In this document: positions 39,023-47,824 of the stretch, one piece after another
Layout: each line of letters opens with the position of its first letter
Position numbering within the stretch: the first letter of the stretch is position 1
Assembly (NCBI GenBank): GCA_026018925.1
Contig: JAKSZU010000031.1
Location: forward strand, 13,653,149 to 13,717,148
Source of the DNA: Tupaia tana
Taxonomy: Eukaryota; Chordata; Mammalia; Scandentia; Tupaiidae
Reading direction: 5' to 3'
Length of the DNA: 64,000 bases
Made by a program: the position numbers and the translations under genes
The notes under the pieces: generated by a model
What the model was told of the DNA's origin: nothing
What the model saw: the letters and a program-made list of their open reading frames with translations, nothing else
Database searches by the model: none

Positions 39023-39229
39023 GGGCCGGCAGGTGGCGTGGTGGTTAAGAGTGCTGGACTCCCACATGGCCAATCGTGGCTCGAGTCCTGGACCTGGTGG
39101 TTTGCTTTCTCACTTTCTATCTCTCTTTCTCTCTCTCTGCTGCTCTCTGATCAAATTAAAATACGTAAATAAATAAAGTTAAATAAAGTAATTATTTAAA
39201 AAAAGAAGAGTTATTTAACAAAAGAAAAT
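39023..39229 (+). mobile_element. Short SINE nested in a long SINE, with target-site duplication
   Basis: 'ggggccggcaggtggcgtgg', 'ggttaagagtgctggactcc', 'ggctcgagtcctggacctgg', CT tract, 'gatcaaattaaaatacg', long A/T tail. Flanked by 'aagactcatgctgggcg' and 'aaaactcatgccgggcg' (39230-39246), 15 of 17 identical. Confidence 0.93.
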
Positions 39230-39412
39230 AAAACTCATGCCGGGCGCGTGTGCCTGCCTGCCCAAAATCCGAGAGGAGAATGGAGGTGAAGGGATTGCGG
39301 CGTAGCCATCTCCCCAGGGAGGGGGGTTGATTTCTCGCTTTCTGTCTCTCTGTCTCTATGTCCTATAGCAAACATTGCTCTCAAAATTAATAAATAAATA
39401 AATAATAAAAGA
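39230..39412 (+). mobile_element. Long SINE, 3' part of the split element
   Basis: Resumes with the second duplication copy, then 'gtgcctgcctgcccaaaatcc', 'gagaatggaggtgaaggg', 'agggaggggggttgattt', 'tatgtcctatagcaaac', (AAAT)n tail. Confidence 0.9.
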
Positions 39413-39417
39413 AAGTA

Positions 39418-39680
39418 ACTTTTTTTAAGAGGTTTTTGCTATAGGGCGCGTGCGCTCGCCAGAAAGAAAGAGAGAGACAGAGAGACAGAAAGCGAGAAAT
39501 CAACCCCCCGGGGGAATGGCCACGCCGCAATCCCTTCTCCTCCATTCTCCTCTCGGGATCTTGGGCACGCACGCACACGCGCCCGGCGTGAGTTTTAAGC
39601 CACCGGGTCTAGGACGCGAACTGTGGTCGACTACGTGGGAGTCCAGCGACATAGCCATTATGCTAACTGCTGGTCCCGAA
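39418..39680 (-). mobile_element. Long SINE, minus strand, young, with target duplication
   Basis: 'aggtttttgctatagggcg', 'cgtgcgctcgccagaaag', 'ccccccgggggaatggcc', 'ctcctctcgggatcttggg', 'cacacgcgcccggcgtgag', head 'gctaactgctggtcccg'. Flanks 'aaagtaacttttt' and 'aaagtaattttta' fit a duplication. Confidence 0.93.
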
Positions 39681-39689
39681 ATAAAGTAA

Positions 39690-39865
39690 TTTTTAAAGAA
39701 TTATTTTATTTAACTTTCTTCATTCACTTTCATTTGATCAAAAAGGGACAGAGAGAGCGAGAGAGAGAGGAAAAGTGAGAAGGCAAGCCACCGGGTCCAG
39801 GACTCGAACCACAGGCGGCCGTGGGGAATCCAGTGCCTTAACCACCAGGCCACCCGCCAGCCCCC
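39690..39865 (-). mobile_element. Short SINE, minus strand
   Basis: 'agaattattttatttaactt', 'catttgatcaaaaaggg', GA tract, 'caccgggtccaggactcg', 'aggccacccgccagcccc'. Confidence 0.88.
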
Positions 39866-39879
39866 AGATGAAGTCATTC

Positions 39880-40330
39880 TTGACAATATCATCATAATAA
39901 TGAAGTATCGTGTACTGGAACAAGGGGCTGCGTCTCCACGTCTCCACCGCATCCCCAGAGGCCCGGGGAAGCCTCTCCGCTGGGAAAACTCAGCACCGAG
40001 CCCCGGGGCCCGGCTCTGCCGAGCCGTTTCCTCGGTGGGAGCAGCCCCTTCGCCCTCGTATGAATTTACAGCCGCTGAAGGGAGGGCCGTGTAAGCACTT
40101 TGTAAATCAGCTCCCTGCTCCCCGCCGTAGAAGGCTTTTCCAAACACTTCGGTAATTAATCAAATCCAGAGGGTACCCAGGCCACAGTTTGGGGGGGGAA
40201 AAAAAACAATTTACAATCGCTGTCAAAAAGAAAAAAGAAAAAGCCCCACGCGTCTGGGGCCTCCTCGGGGGGAGGGGGGGGACTCTGCCGAAGTAACATG
40301 ACCGGTTCTAAATCGATCACGCTAAGTCCC
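39880..40330. other. Candidate conserved non-coding block
   Basis: 'caatatcatcataataatgaag', 'cctcgtatgaatttacagccg', 'ggccgtgtaagcactttgtaaa', 'cggtaattaatcaaatccag', 'aaacaatttacaatcgctg'. SINE-free, AT-rich cores in GC-rich DNA, TAATTA present. No coding signal. Conservation is inferred. Confidence 0.45.
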
Positions 40331-40399
40331 GGAGGGGGCTCGAGAGGAAATCAGGGTGCCATGTTTTCCCCCTGAATCAAAGCCCTCTTCTTCTCGTTT

Positions 40400-40620
40400 A
40401 AAAAAAATAATTTTGTCAGAGGGTGACTGTGCTCGTTGGAGAGAGACAGAGATAGGAGAGAGAGAAAGTGAGAAATCACCCTCGGGGGAGGCGGCCACAC
40501 GGCAATCCCTTCTCCTCTGGTCTCCTCGTGGGATTTGGGGCACACGCACCGGGAGTGTTTTCAAGCTGCCGGGGCTGGGATTTGAACACCGGGTTCTCAT
40601 AATCCACATTGTCCACGTGG
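40400..40620 (-). mobile_element. Long SINE, minus strand, decayed
   Basis: 'tttgtcagagggtgactgtgc', GA tract, 'cctcgggggaggcggccac', 'ctcctcgtgggatttgggg', 'gctgggatttgaacacc'. The head end is damaged. Confidence 0.75.
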
Positions 40621-40714
40621 CCTCTGAAGACCACGCATCTCCCTGTCTCTGTCTGGGGAGTGCATGGACCCTTGGACACATTTTGTGAACAGACAGGAAG
40701 TAAGAATCTTGGAC

Positions 40715-40950
40715 TGGCCCTACAATGTATCACTAAAGTGTTGTGTGTGAAAAAACAGATCCCACACCACCAGCCCCAGTTCAAGCCCCGGTCCCGGCGA
40801 CTTGAAAAACATGCCAGGCACACGTGCATACATGCTCCACATCCTAACAGGGTGAACAATGGAGAAAACAGAATTTCAGCATGACCATGTCGTACTGGGG
40901 AAGGTTTCCCTCTCACTCCCCCTCTCTAATGCCTCAGAAATAAACAAGAA
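40715..40950 (+). mobile_element. Long SINE, strongly decayed
   Basis: 'cagttcaagccccggtccc', 'aaaaacatgccaggcacacg', 'tacatgctccacatcctaac', 'gaacaatggagaaaacag', 'tcgtactggggaaggtttc'. The order follows the long form, but every block is mutated. Confidence 0.6.
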
Positions 40951-40954
40951 TCTG

Positions 40955-41224
40955 AACCAGCAGTTGGTGTAATGGCTATGTCGCTGGACTCCCACGTAGT
41001 CGGCCGCAGTTCTCGTCCCGGACCCGGTGGCTTGAAGCTCACACTGGGCGCGTGTGCGTGCGTGCCCAAGATCCCGAGAGGAGAATGGAGGAGAAGGGAT
41101 TGCGGCGTGGCCATCCCCCCTAGGGGGTGATTTCTCGCTTTCTGTCTCTCTGTCTCTCTGTCTCTGTCTTTCTGGTGAGTGCACGCGCCCTATAGCAAAA
41201 ACCTCTCCAAAAAAAAAGAAAAAG
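40955..41224 (+). mobile_element. Long SINE, young
   Basis: 'gaaccagcagttggtgtaatgg', 'ctatgtcgctggactccc', B box damaged to 'agttctcgtcccgg', 'gtgcgtgcgtgcccaagatc', 'gagaatggaggagaaggg', 'cccctagggggtgattt', 'gcaaaaacctctcc', A-tail. Confidence 0.93.
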
Positions 41225-41534
41225 GAACAGAAAGGGTGTATGGGCGCTTTCTGTCCCTGTCCGTCCTTGGGGAGTGAAATGAGGTTTCTGGGTGCATTTG
41301 AAATCACAGATCCTAAGTCCAGAGCCACAGGGAAGGTCCACGTCGGACCAGTCTGGGCTGGTTTCTTCCTTTTATTCGTTTGCTTTTTACAACTTTATTT
41401 CAACACAGCTATGCTTACAGAAATACAGTCATATGGGGTCACAGACTGCAGTTTTAGTTTAACGTAGCCCACACAATTTGGACCAAAAACCTGGCACGTG
41501 GCTTAAGATTTTTTTTTAAAAATTGCAATCTGCT
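41225..41534. other. Single-copy stretch, perhaps an old L1-type relic
   Basis: 'caactttatttcaacacagc' and 'acagaaatacagtcatatggg' resemble degraded interspersed-repeat DNA, but no family can be named. Confidence 0.3.
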
Positions 41535-41798
41535 TATTATTACTATTAGAGAGATTTTGGTGGAAGGTAGGGCAGGTGTGTTTGCAAGAGAGACAGAGAG
41601 AAACAGAGAGACAGAAAGCGAGAATTCACCCCCCCGGAGGGGATGGCCACAATCCCTTGTCCTCCATTCTCCTCTCGGGATCTTGGGCACGCACGCACAC
41701 GCGCCTGGTGTGAGTTTAAGCCACCGGGTCCAGGACTTGAACCGCCGTCAGTCATGTAGGAGTCTAATGATGTAACCACTATGCCATCTGCTGGCCCC
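41535..41798 (-). mobile_element. Long SINE, minus strand
   Basis: 'agagagattttggtggaagg', 'cccccccggaggggatgg', 'ctcctctcgggatcttggg', 'cacacgcgcctggtgtgag', 'gtccaggacttgaaccg', head 'atgccatctgctggcccc'. Confidence 0.9.
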
Positions 41799-41862
41799 AA
41801 CCATTGGCTTATTTTTATCTATTACAGATGCATAAAAATGTCTTTATCCAAAGCTGCTAAAA

Positions 41863-42012
41863 AGGGACCAACAGACAGCGTCATGGTTCCGTCGCGAGAC
41901 TCCCACGTAGCCAACAGTGGTTCGAGTCCTGGACCTGGCAGCTTGCTTGTTCCCTTTCACTCTCTCTCTCTGTGTCTCTCTCTAGTCAAATTAAATAAGT
42001 AATTCTTTAACA
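41863..42012 (+). mobile_element. Short SINE
   Basis: 'gggaccaacagacagcgtc', 'ccgtcgcgagactcccac', B box 'ggttcgagtcctggacctgg', CT tract, 'agtcaaattaaataagtaatt'. Its head resembles the long young subfamily ('gcgtcatggt'). Confidence 0.87.
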
Positions 42013-42059
42013 AAGAGAGAGAGAGAGGCGAGAGAGAGAGAGAGAGACAGAGAGAGGAG

Positions 42060-42328
42060 CCCCGCAGATGGCATAGTGGTTACATCACTGGACTCCCACA
42101 TGGTCAACTGTGGTTCAAGTCCCCAACCTGGGGGCTTGGAGATTACATGGGGCACGTGTGCATGCATGCATGCGTGCCCAAGATCTGAGGAGAATGGAGG
42201 AGAAGGGCCTGCGGCATGGCCGTCCCCCCGAGGGGTGATTTCTCGCTTTCCCTCTCGCTGTCTCCGTGTCGGACTCTCTGTGGCAAGCACATGTGCCCTA
42301 TGGCAAAAATCTCTATTAAAAAAACAGA
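42060..42328 (+). mobile_element. Long SINE
   Basis: 'ccgcagatggcatagtgg', 'ttacatcactggactccc', 'ggttcaagtcccc', 'gcatgcatgcgtgcccaag', 'gagaatggaggagaaggg', 'ccccccgaggggtgattt', 'gccctatggcaaaaatc'. Confidence 0.9.
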
Positions 42329-43460
42329 GAGAGAGCGAGAGCGAACGCCCCGGACGGCTCACCTCCCCTGCCCCACGTGAAGACGCGGTGAGCAGGTGCA
42401 CGCGGGAACCAGGAACGAAGGCGAGCCTGCCCCGCCTGGCCTCGGACTTGCAGTAACTGTGCATGGTGATGAGCTGCTCGGGCCGGGGCGCTTTGTCACG
42501 GCTAAACCGTGACCGTGTTGGCACGGGGTCCCTGTCCACGTCGCCGTCCTTGGGCTGTGCCGTCCTGCCCCTGCCGGACACACGCCGCGCCTACAAATCC
42601 ATCCACTTGAACGTGCTCCTCTCGAATCCGCACGCCGGGACTCTGTCCTGGTGCACACCCAAAGTCACACACGTGTGCACACACACACACACATGTACGC
42701 ACACGTTAGAAGGAAGCAGGAAACGGCAGCTGGAAACACTGACAGGTCTGTGGCGGGTAATTGCTGAGCGAGCGCTGCACACCGAAACCCTCTCCCCCGT
42801 AATGCAGGCTGACAGCTCCGTGTTCCCGGCATTGTCCGCCACGCCATGGACCCACGCGAGGGCGGGCGGCTGCTGAGCGTGGCCCAGCGGGCACTGACCG
42901 CGTCTGACGCGCGGTTTCTGGCTCCCGCGTGGCAGGTGCGGGGTGCAGGCCGATGCACGGGCTCTCTCCCCCCAGAAAAGCGAGCGTGCCTCATCCCTGA
43001 TGCTCAGCCAGGCCTCGGCCAGCCGGCATGAGCCCCAGCGTGTCCGAGCGGACCTTGTGCCTGTCCACACACCCCGGCAAGTCTGCACCGAACTGTCCTC
43101 GCTGCCCTGGGACAGTCCCAGGGCTGGAGGAAGCGCAGGCTTGGCGTTGGGAGCGAGGAGGCGGACAGCTCGCCCACGTCCCACGGATCGGAACCCATCC
43201 TGCCCTGGGGCCGGCCCTGCTCCACCCTCCTCCTCACACCCAGGCTGAGCCCGGTTTCCGGGAATTTCAGGGGTGCTCCGGGGCCGGCAGTGAGGAGGGA
43301 GACCCCACAGGCCACGCTGATAAAGACCGAGGTCACGCCAGAACGTGCCCTCGTGTTCCAGAGACAGGCAGACCAGGGCGACGAGAGTGCCGCCCACGCT
43401 GGTGTCCCTCCATTGCTGCAGGAGCAATTGCAAAGAGAAGGGCTTAAAACAACACCCTTG
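42329..43460. other. Single-copy GC-rich stretch
   Basis: About 1.1 kb, GC- and CpG-rich, with a short (CA)n at 42677-42694. Long frames exist on both strands (up to 302 residues, minus), but overlapping frames, no domain and no splice-site context argue against coding. No interspersed repeat is seen. Confidence 0.4.
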
Positions 43461-43621
43461 CGGCCAGGAGGAGGTGCCTAAGGCACTGGACTCCCACACG
43501 GCCGACTGCGGTTCACGTCCCGGACCTGGCGACTGGCTTTCTCACATTCTCTCTCTCTCTCTATCTGTCTCTCTCTGGTCAAATCTTAAAAAAATAATAA
43601 TAATAAATAAAGTTGAATAAC
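43461..43621 (+). mobile_element. Short SINE
   Basis: 'ggccaggaggaggtgcctaag', 'gcactggactcccacacgg', 'ggttcacgtcccggacctgg', CT tract, 'ggtcaaatcttaaaaaaat', (AAT)n tail. Confidence 0.87.
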
Positions 43622-43631
43622 ATGTTTCTTT

Positions 43632-43652
43632 TATATATATATATATATATAC
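43632..43652. repeat. (AT)n microsatellite
   Basis: Ten 'at' repeats between two short SINEs of the same orientation. Confidence 0.9.
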
Positions 43653-43657
43653 CCCAT

Positions 43658-43838
43658 TGGGGCCAGCTGGTGGCATGGCGGTTAAGGTGCTGGACTCCCA
43701 CATAGAATACAGCAGTTTGAGGCCCAGGCCAGGTGGTTTGCTTTCTCATTTTCCCTCTCTCTCTCTCTCTCTCTGTCTCTGTCTCTGTGATCAAATTAAA
43801 TAATAATAATAATAAATTATTTAAAAAAAAAAAAAAGA
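43658..43838 (+). mobile_element. Short SINE
   Basis: 'ggggccagctggtggcatgg', 'ggttaaggtgctggactccc', degraded B box 'cagtttgaggccc', (CT)n, 'gatcaaattaaataat', (AAT)n and poly-A. Confidence 0.9.
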
Positions 43839-43920
43839 AAAACATAGAAAAACACCTCATGACTTTTCTGGTGACCCACCAGGTAAGATGGACATTTAAA
43901 TCGGTAAACCTTGAATAAAG

Positions 43921-44215
43921 CAAATGACCTGCCAGAGTGTGGTGGGCCGCGTCTAATCAGTTGACGGCCTTCATTGCAATTCTTGCCATCCTCCAGGGAG
44001 AAAGAAATCTGCCTTGGCTCTGTCTTCAGCTTCGAGCGGCACTATGAACCTTTTTGTCCGGCTCCAGCTTGCTGGCCTACAGTGCAGATGTCAGAGAGGC
44101 CAGCCTTCCCCACGGCCAAAGCCAATGTACATGTATGTGTGTGCATGCGTGCGTGTGCATTCATATTGTGGATATATAGTAAAGAGACGGAGAGGACAGC
44201 GATAGATGCTCGCGA
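43921..44215 (+). mobile_element. Old mammalian interspersed repeat, family not assigned
   Basis: 'ctgccagagtgtggtgggcc', 'gtctaatcagttgacggcc', 'ccagcttgctggcctacag' and 'tgcagatgtcagagaggccag' follow the order of a repeat I recognise across placental genomes (a segment like 'tccaatcagttgaaggcc' leading to 'ctgcagat'). I cannot name the family with confidence. No coding sequence is present. Confidence 0.4.
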
Positions 44216-44245
44216 TGGTTTAGGTCCAGGATGGATGTAGAAGGG

Positions 44246-44345
44246 ACGTCAGCAAGTTTGTGGGGTGTCGGTTAAAGCGACGGGATCCCACGTGGCCGAC
44301 GGCAAAACGCTAATCCTGGCCTGGCAGCTCCAAACTCACAAAAAC
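44246..44345 (+). mobile_element. SINE head, split by later insertion
   Basis: 'cagcaagtttgtggggtgtc', 'ggttaaagcgacgggatccc', 'gacggcaaaacgctaatcc', 'ctggcagctccaaactcac'. The long-SINE body that fits this head lies at 44690-44868. Confidence 0.65.
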
Positions 44346-44431
44346 AGAACGGTACTATTTTTGCCTGGACCAATATGCACTGCATTTATGCTGGGAAGGT
44401 TCATTTTGTACGCGGTAAAGATGAACAGTAA

Positions 44432-44640
44432 CAGGGCTAGCAAATGGCGTGGTGGTGAAGGCACTGGATTCCCATGGGACTGGCCAGGGTTCAAATCCTG
44501 GACCTGGTGCCATACGTTCCCACTTTCCTTCTCCCTCTCTCTCTCGTGAGCACATGTGCCATATAGCAAATTTTTAAATAATAATAAAAAATAAAAGTAA
44601 ATAATTAAAAAGAAATAAGTAAACAGTAACCGGGTGTAAA
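44432..44640 (+). mobile_element. Short SINE, nested
   Basis: 'acagggctagcaaatggcg', 'gtgaaggcactggattccc', 'ggttcaaatcctggacctgg', 'gtgagcacatgtgccatatagc', long A/T tail. 'gaacagtaac' before it and 'aaacagtaac' at 44622 suggest the target duplication. Confidence 0.85.
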
Positions 44641-44689
44641 AAAAAAAAAAAAAAAAGGATCATTTAAAAATTAAATTAAATTTTAGAAA

Positions 44690-44868
44690 CACACCAGGCA
44701 CACGTGCGTGTATGCCCAACATCCTGAAAGGAAGGACAGACGGAGGAACAAGGGCTGCATGTGTCTGTCCCTGCTGGGGGAGCTTTTCTTGCTTTCCCTC
44801 TGTCTCAGGGTCTCTTTCTCCCTGTCTCTCTAGCAAGTACAGTCTAGTAAATTAAAAAAAAAAAAAAA
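44690..44868 (+). mobile_element. Long SINE body (continuation of 44246)
   Basis: 'aacacaccaggcacacgtgcg', 'gtatgcccaacatcctg', 'gctgggggagcttttcttgc', CT tract, 'tagcaagtacagtctag', A-tail. It lacks its own head. Confidence 0.75.
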
Positions 44869-44875
44869 AGTGAAA

Positions 44876-45177
44876 AAATGGAGTTAAGGTATGAATTTAT
44901 CCTGGTGCAAAAATGAATGGCATGGAGGCATAGTTTTCCATAATAGGCTCTCTGAGACCCTGCTGATAGCCTAGGGTCCTGTCTCTGCGAGGAGTCCCAG
45001 CACACGCAGGGACACCCAGGTGCAGAGGGAGCCACCTGCGCGGGCCGGCAGGAGGGCGTGGGTGTTCTTCAGCAACGTGCGGACGAACGGAATTCAGGCT
45101 CGAGCTGCTTTTGGTGCAAAACAATTTTGAAATCGATGCATAGTTTTCCCCATAAAACACATCTTCCATAAAGCTTT
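44876..45177 (-). repeat. Unassigned interspersed repeat, minus strand
   Basis: 'tgaatttatcctggtgcaaa', 'ggaggcatagttttccataa' and, further on, 'gcttttggtgcaaaacaatt', 'gaaatcgatgcatagttttcc'. The reverse complement of these words appears at 59165-59290 ('aactatgcatggatttcc', 'catcgcaccaaaacgaac'). The motif occurs twice within this copy, about 190 bp apart. Confidence 0.5.
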
Positions 45178-45247
<70 letters not shown>

Positions 45248-45395
45248 ATAGGGCACATGCTTTCACTGGAGAGAGACAGAGACAGAGGGAGAGAGAAGGA
45301 AAATGAGAAATCACTCCCCCCTCCAGGGGAGATGACCATCCTTCGCTTTCATTCCCCTCCCTATTTGGGGGACGCATATGCGCCCGGCATAAATT
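45178..45395 (-). mobile_element. Long SINE, minus strand, with (TTTC)n(T)n tail, split
   Basis: A 66-bp (TTTC)n/T run (expanded A-tail), 'ttgctatagggcacatgc', GA tract, 'ctccaggggagatgacc', 'atgcgcccggcataaattt'. A short SINE then interrupts, and no head is found beyond it. Confidence 0.82.
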
Positions 45396-45586
45396 TATTT
45401 TTTTAATATTTATTTTCATTTTATTTGTTCATTCATTTATTTTTTAATTTGACCAGAGATAAACACACACAGAGAGAGAGAGAGAGAGAGAGTGAGAAAG
45501 CAAGCCACCAGGTCTGGGACTCGAACCATGCTCAGTCATGTGTAGACATCCAGTGCCTTAAACACCACGCCACCCACTGGTCCCCA
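45396..45586 (-). mobile_element. Short SINE, minus strand, nested
   Basis: 'tttattttcattttatttg', 'tttttaatttgaccagag', GA tract, 'gggactcgaaccatgc', 'cgccacccactggtcccc'. Flanks 'ggcataaattt' and 'ggcatgaattt' look like an 11-bp target duplication with one mismatch. Confidence 0.9.
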
Positions 45587-45624
45587 GGCATGAATTTTTT
45601 TTTCTTTTGAAAATTTACTGGTTT

Positions 45625-45895
45625 TTTTTTTTTTTTTTTTTTTTTTACATTTAGCAACTGTACATCTTCACAGTGTATTACCTGGGTTTTTTTCCAACAC
45701 GCATATAGTGCATATTAATCAAGTCGAAGCTATTACCATGTATATGACCGTGGATGGGTGGCTGTTCATTGCCGTGTCTATTAAATGCTCCGTTTGTGTA
45801 TTTTGTCCTATCACCCCCTGGTTTGCACCCCCATCACCTCCCTCCTCCCACCTGTCTGTGGTATCTGTACTTGTGCTTCTTGGGAACAGACGTTC
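45625..45895 (-). mobile_element. L1 3' end relic, minus strand
   Basis: 'acatttagcaactgtacatc', 'agtgcatattaatcaagtcg', 'tgtattttgtcctatcaccc' and a C-rich 'cccccatcacctccctcc' follow the antisense order of a mammalian L1 3' UTR. Strongly diverged. Confidence 0.45.
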
Positions 45896-45897
45896 GC

Positions 45898-45930
<33 letters not shown>
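45898..45930. repeat. (CA)n microsatellite
   Basis: About 15 'ac' repeats between the L1 relic and a SINE. Confidence 0.95.
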
Positions 45931-45933
<3 letters not shown>

Positions 45934-45934
45934 T

Positions 45935-46078
45935 ACAGTACATATGTACTCGCCAGAAAAAAAAAAAAAAAAAAAAAAAACAACAGAGAGAAAGATCAGA
46001 AATGTGAGAACGCAAGCCGCCAGGTCCGGGATTCGAACCATCCCAGGGCCTCGACCACTACACCCGCTGCTGGCCCCA
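45935..46078 (-). mobile_element. SINE, minus strand, with internal A-run
   Basis: 'cagtacatatgtactcgccag', an unusual run of about 22 A where a GA tract is expected, 'caagccgccaggtccggg', reverse B box 'gggattcgaaccatcc', head 'cccgctgctggcccc'. Confidence 0.78.
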
Positions 46079-46109
46079 ACATTCTGTATATATCAGCCAG
46101 GGAAAACTG

Positions 46110-46197
46110 GAGTGATTTACAGGTTGCCAGGCCCCAGACTCGAACTGCCGATTCAGCCATGTGGGATCCAGTTACCTCGGCTCCATACCACTTGAAG
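46110..46197 (-). mobile_element. SINE head fragment, minus strand
   Basis: 'tttacaggttgccaggcccc', 'agactcgaactgccg', 'catgtgggatccagttacc'. Only the head region is recognisable. Confidence 0.6.
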
Positions 46198-46206
46198 ACC
46201 CATCTG

Positions 46207-46460
46207 TAATTTTTTTTGTTTTTTTAAGAGAGAGATTTTTTTGCTATGGGGCATGTGAGCTCTCTAGAAAGACAGAAGGAGACAGAGACAGAAAGCAAGA
46301 AGTCACTCCCAGAGGGGATGGCCACGCCACAATCCCTTCTCCATTCTCCTCTCGGGATCTTGGGCACGCGCACACACGCGCCCAGCATGAGCTTAAGCCA
46401 CCGGGTCCGGGACGCGAACCACAGTCGACTACGTGGGAGTCCAGCAACATAGCCTTCCAA
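46207..46460 (-). mobile_element. Long SINE, minus strand
   Basis: 'agagagatttttttgctatgg', 'cccagaggggatggccacg', 'ttctcctctcgggatcttgg', 'cacacgcgcccagcatgag', 'gggacgcgaaccacagtcg', head ends 'agcaacatagcc'. Confidence 0.88.
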
Positions 46461-46521
46461 CCCCCATCATGGAAAAGTGAAAAAGTACCTCTACGAGGGC
46501 CTGCAGGAACTCTGTGGAAGG

Positions 46522-46731
46522 TAGGATCAGTGGATGGCGTAAAGGTTATAGGGCTGGACTCCCACAAAGTCGACTGCGGTTCAAGTCCTGGACCTGGAGG
46601 GTTAAAATTCACAATGGGCATGGGTGAATCTTAACCCCTGGGGGGTGATTTCTTGCTCTCTGTCTCTGCCTCTCTCTGTCTTTCTGGCGAGTGCACGTGC
46701 CCTATAACAAAACCTTTACAAAAAAAAAGGA
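46522..46731 (+). mobile_element. Long SINE with internal deletion
   Basis: 'ggatcagtggatggcgtaaag', 'ctggactcccacaaagtcg', 'ggttcaagtcctggacctgg', then the 'gtgcgtgcgtgccc...gagaagggattg' segment is missing and it resumes at 'cccctggggggtgatttc', 'gtgccctataacaaaacc'. Confidence 0.85.
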
Positions 46732-47469
46732 GAAGACTTTTGAGAGTGAGGGAAGACGGAGCCTTTGCAGGTCAGTGTGAGAGGGAGGGAGGGAGGGAGA
46801 TGGCAAATCTACGTGAGACCACTGCCCCGGGGAGACTTGGCCAGGGGGCGAGGCCGGGCCAGCCGAGACCAGGACTCAGGCTGCCCTGGGACTCGGTATC
46901 CGCCCGGGAGGGCCTGGGGTCGGGGATCGCCGCCTTCCCCTGACGGCCCGAGGCTGGGTCTTGCCGTGTGTCGTGCCCTGTCCCCAGCCCACAGGTGGCG
47001 TTGTCCCGAGGGCTCCCGTCTCCCGTCCAGGGGCCCCATCCCGGTCTCCCCCGAGCGCTGCACTCTGCGTGTGTACAAGACACCTGCTCGCTCCCGCCCC
47101 TCAAGTCCACTGTCCCCCCGACGGAGCTGCCCGGCGAGTCCCACGTGTCCGGCCTGAAGCGTGGCGTGCCCCGGAGAGCCGTGCACACGCTGCCCCACGC
47201 GTGTTCTAGCCCCCACCTCCCCTCCGCCCACGGGCTCTTCCTGGGCTTGATCCGGTCTCTGGGCAGCGGCCGTCAGCGTCCGCCAGAGCCTCAGGCAACA
47301 CCCGATCAAGTTCCCGTCGCTTCTTGAACCTTTTACGGCGGGGCCTTCCCGGCACCTGGGCTCGCTCTCGGAGGAGCCAGCCGGGACTGGACGCAGCTCC
47401 TGAAAAAGACACACAGCAGCCAGACGCCAGGAAGGCTGCCATCGGGGTCACGCACCCGCTCCCCGTGAA
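46732..47469. other. Single-copy GC-rich stretch
   Basis: Nothing recognised. Frames are open on both strands from composition. Confidence 0.4.
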
Positions 47470-47690
47470 CAAAGCGTGCCTGTGCGAACGCGGCCGCTGT
47501 GGTGCCACGTGCCTTTTAAACCCACCCTTGAGAGGCGTCGTCGGGGCTGACAATAAAGAATGGCCTTCCGGGCTCTGCACAAGGGCAGGCGGGAGGAACA
47601 GAGCTGTCCTTTCATGCAGAAGATTACCGGCCACACTTAATGGGCTCGCGGGACACGGGGTTTCCATAATGGACGGGCAGGGCGGGGCTG
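47470..47690. other. Candidate conserved non-coding element (weak)
   Basis: 'gtgccttttaaacccaccc', 'gctgacaataaagaatggcc', 'cctttcatgcagaagattacc', 'cacacttaatgggctcgc', 'tttccataatggacgggc'. AT-rich words in GC-rich single-copy DNA beside the 18-bp minisatellite. Confidence 0.35.
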
Positions 47691-47824
47691 CAGGCCCAGG
47701 GAAGCCGACACGTGGACCCAGGACAGGCCCCTGCCGGGACGACCGGGAGCAGGGCCCATCCAGACGAGATCGGGGACAAGGGGTGGCTGAATACATCCGA
47801 TGTGCAAGGCCCACCTGGCTGCGT

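Noticed and set aside
42591..43499. 302-residue minus frame as an exon-containing gene
   Set aside because: Partly runs into a SINE; GC-rich DNA keeps both strands open; no recognisable domain or splice sites.
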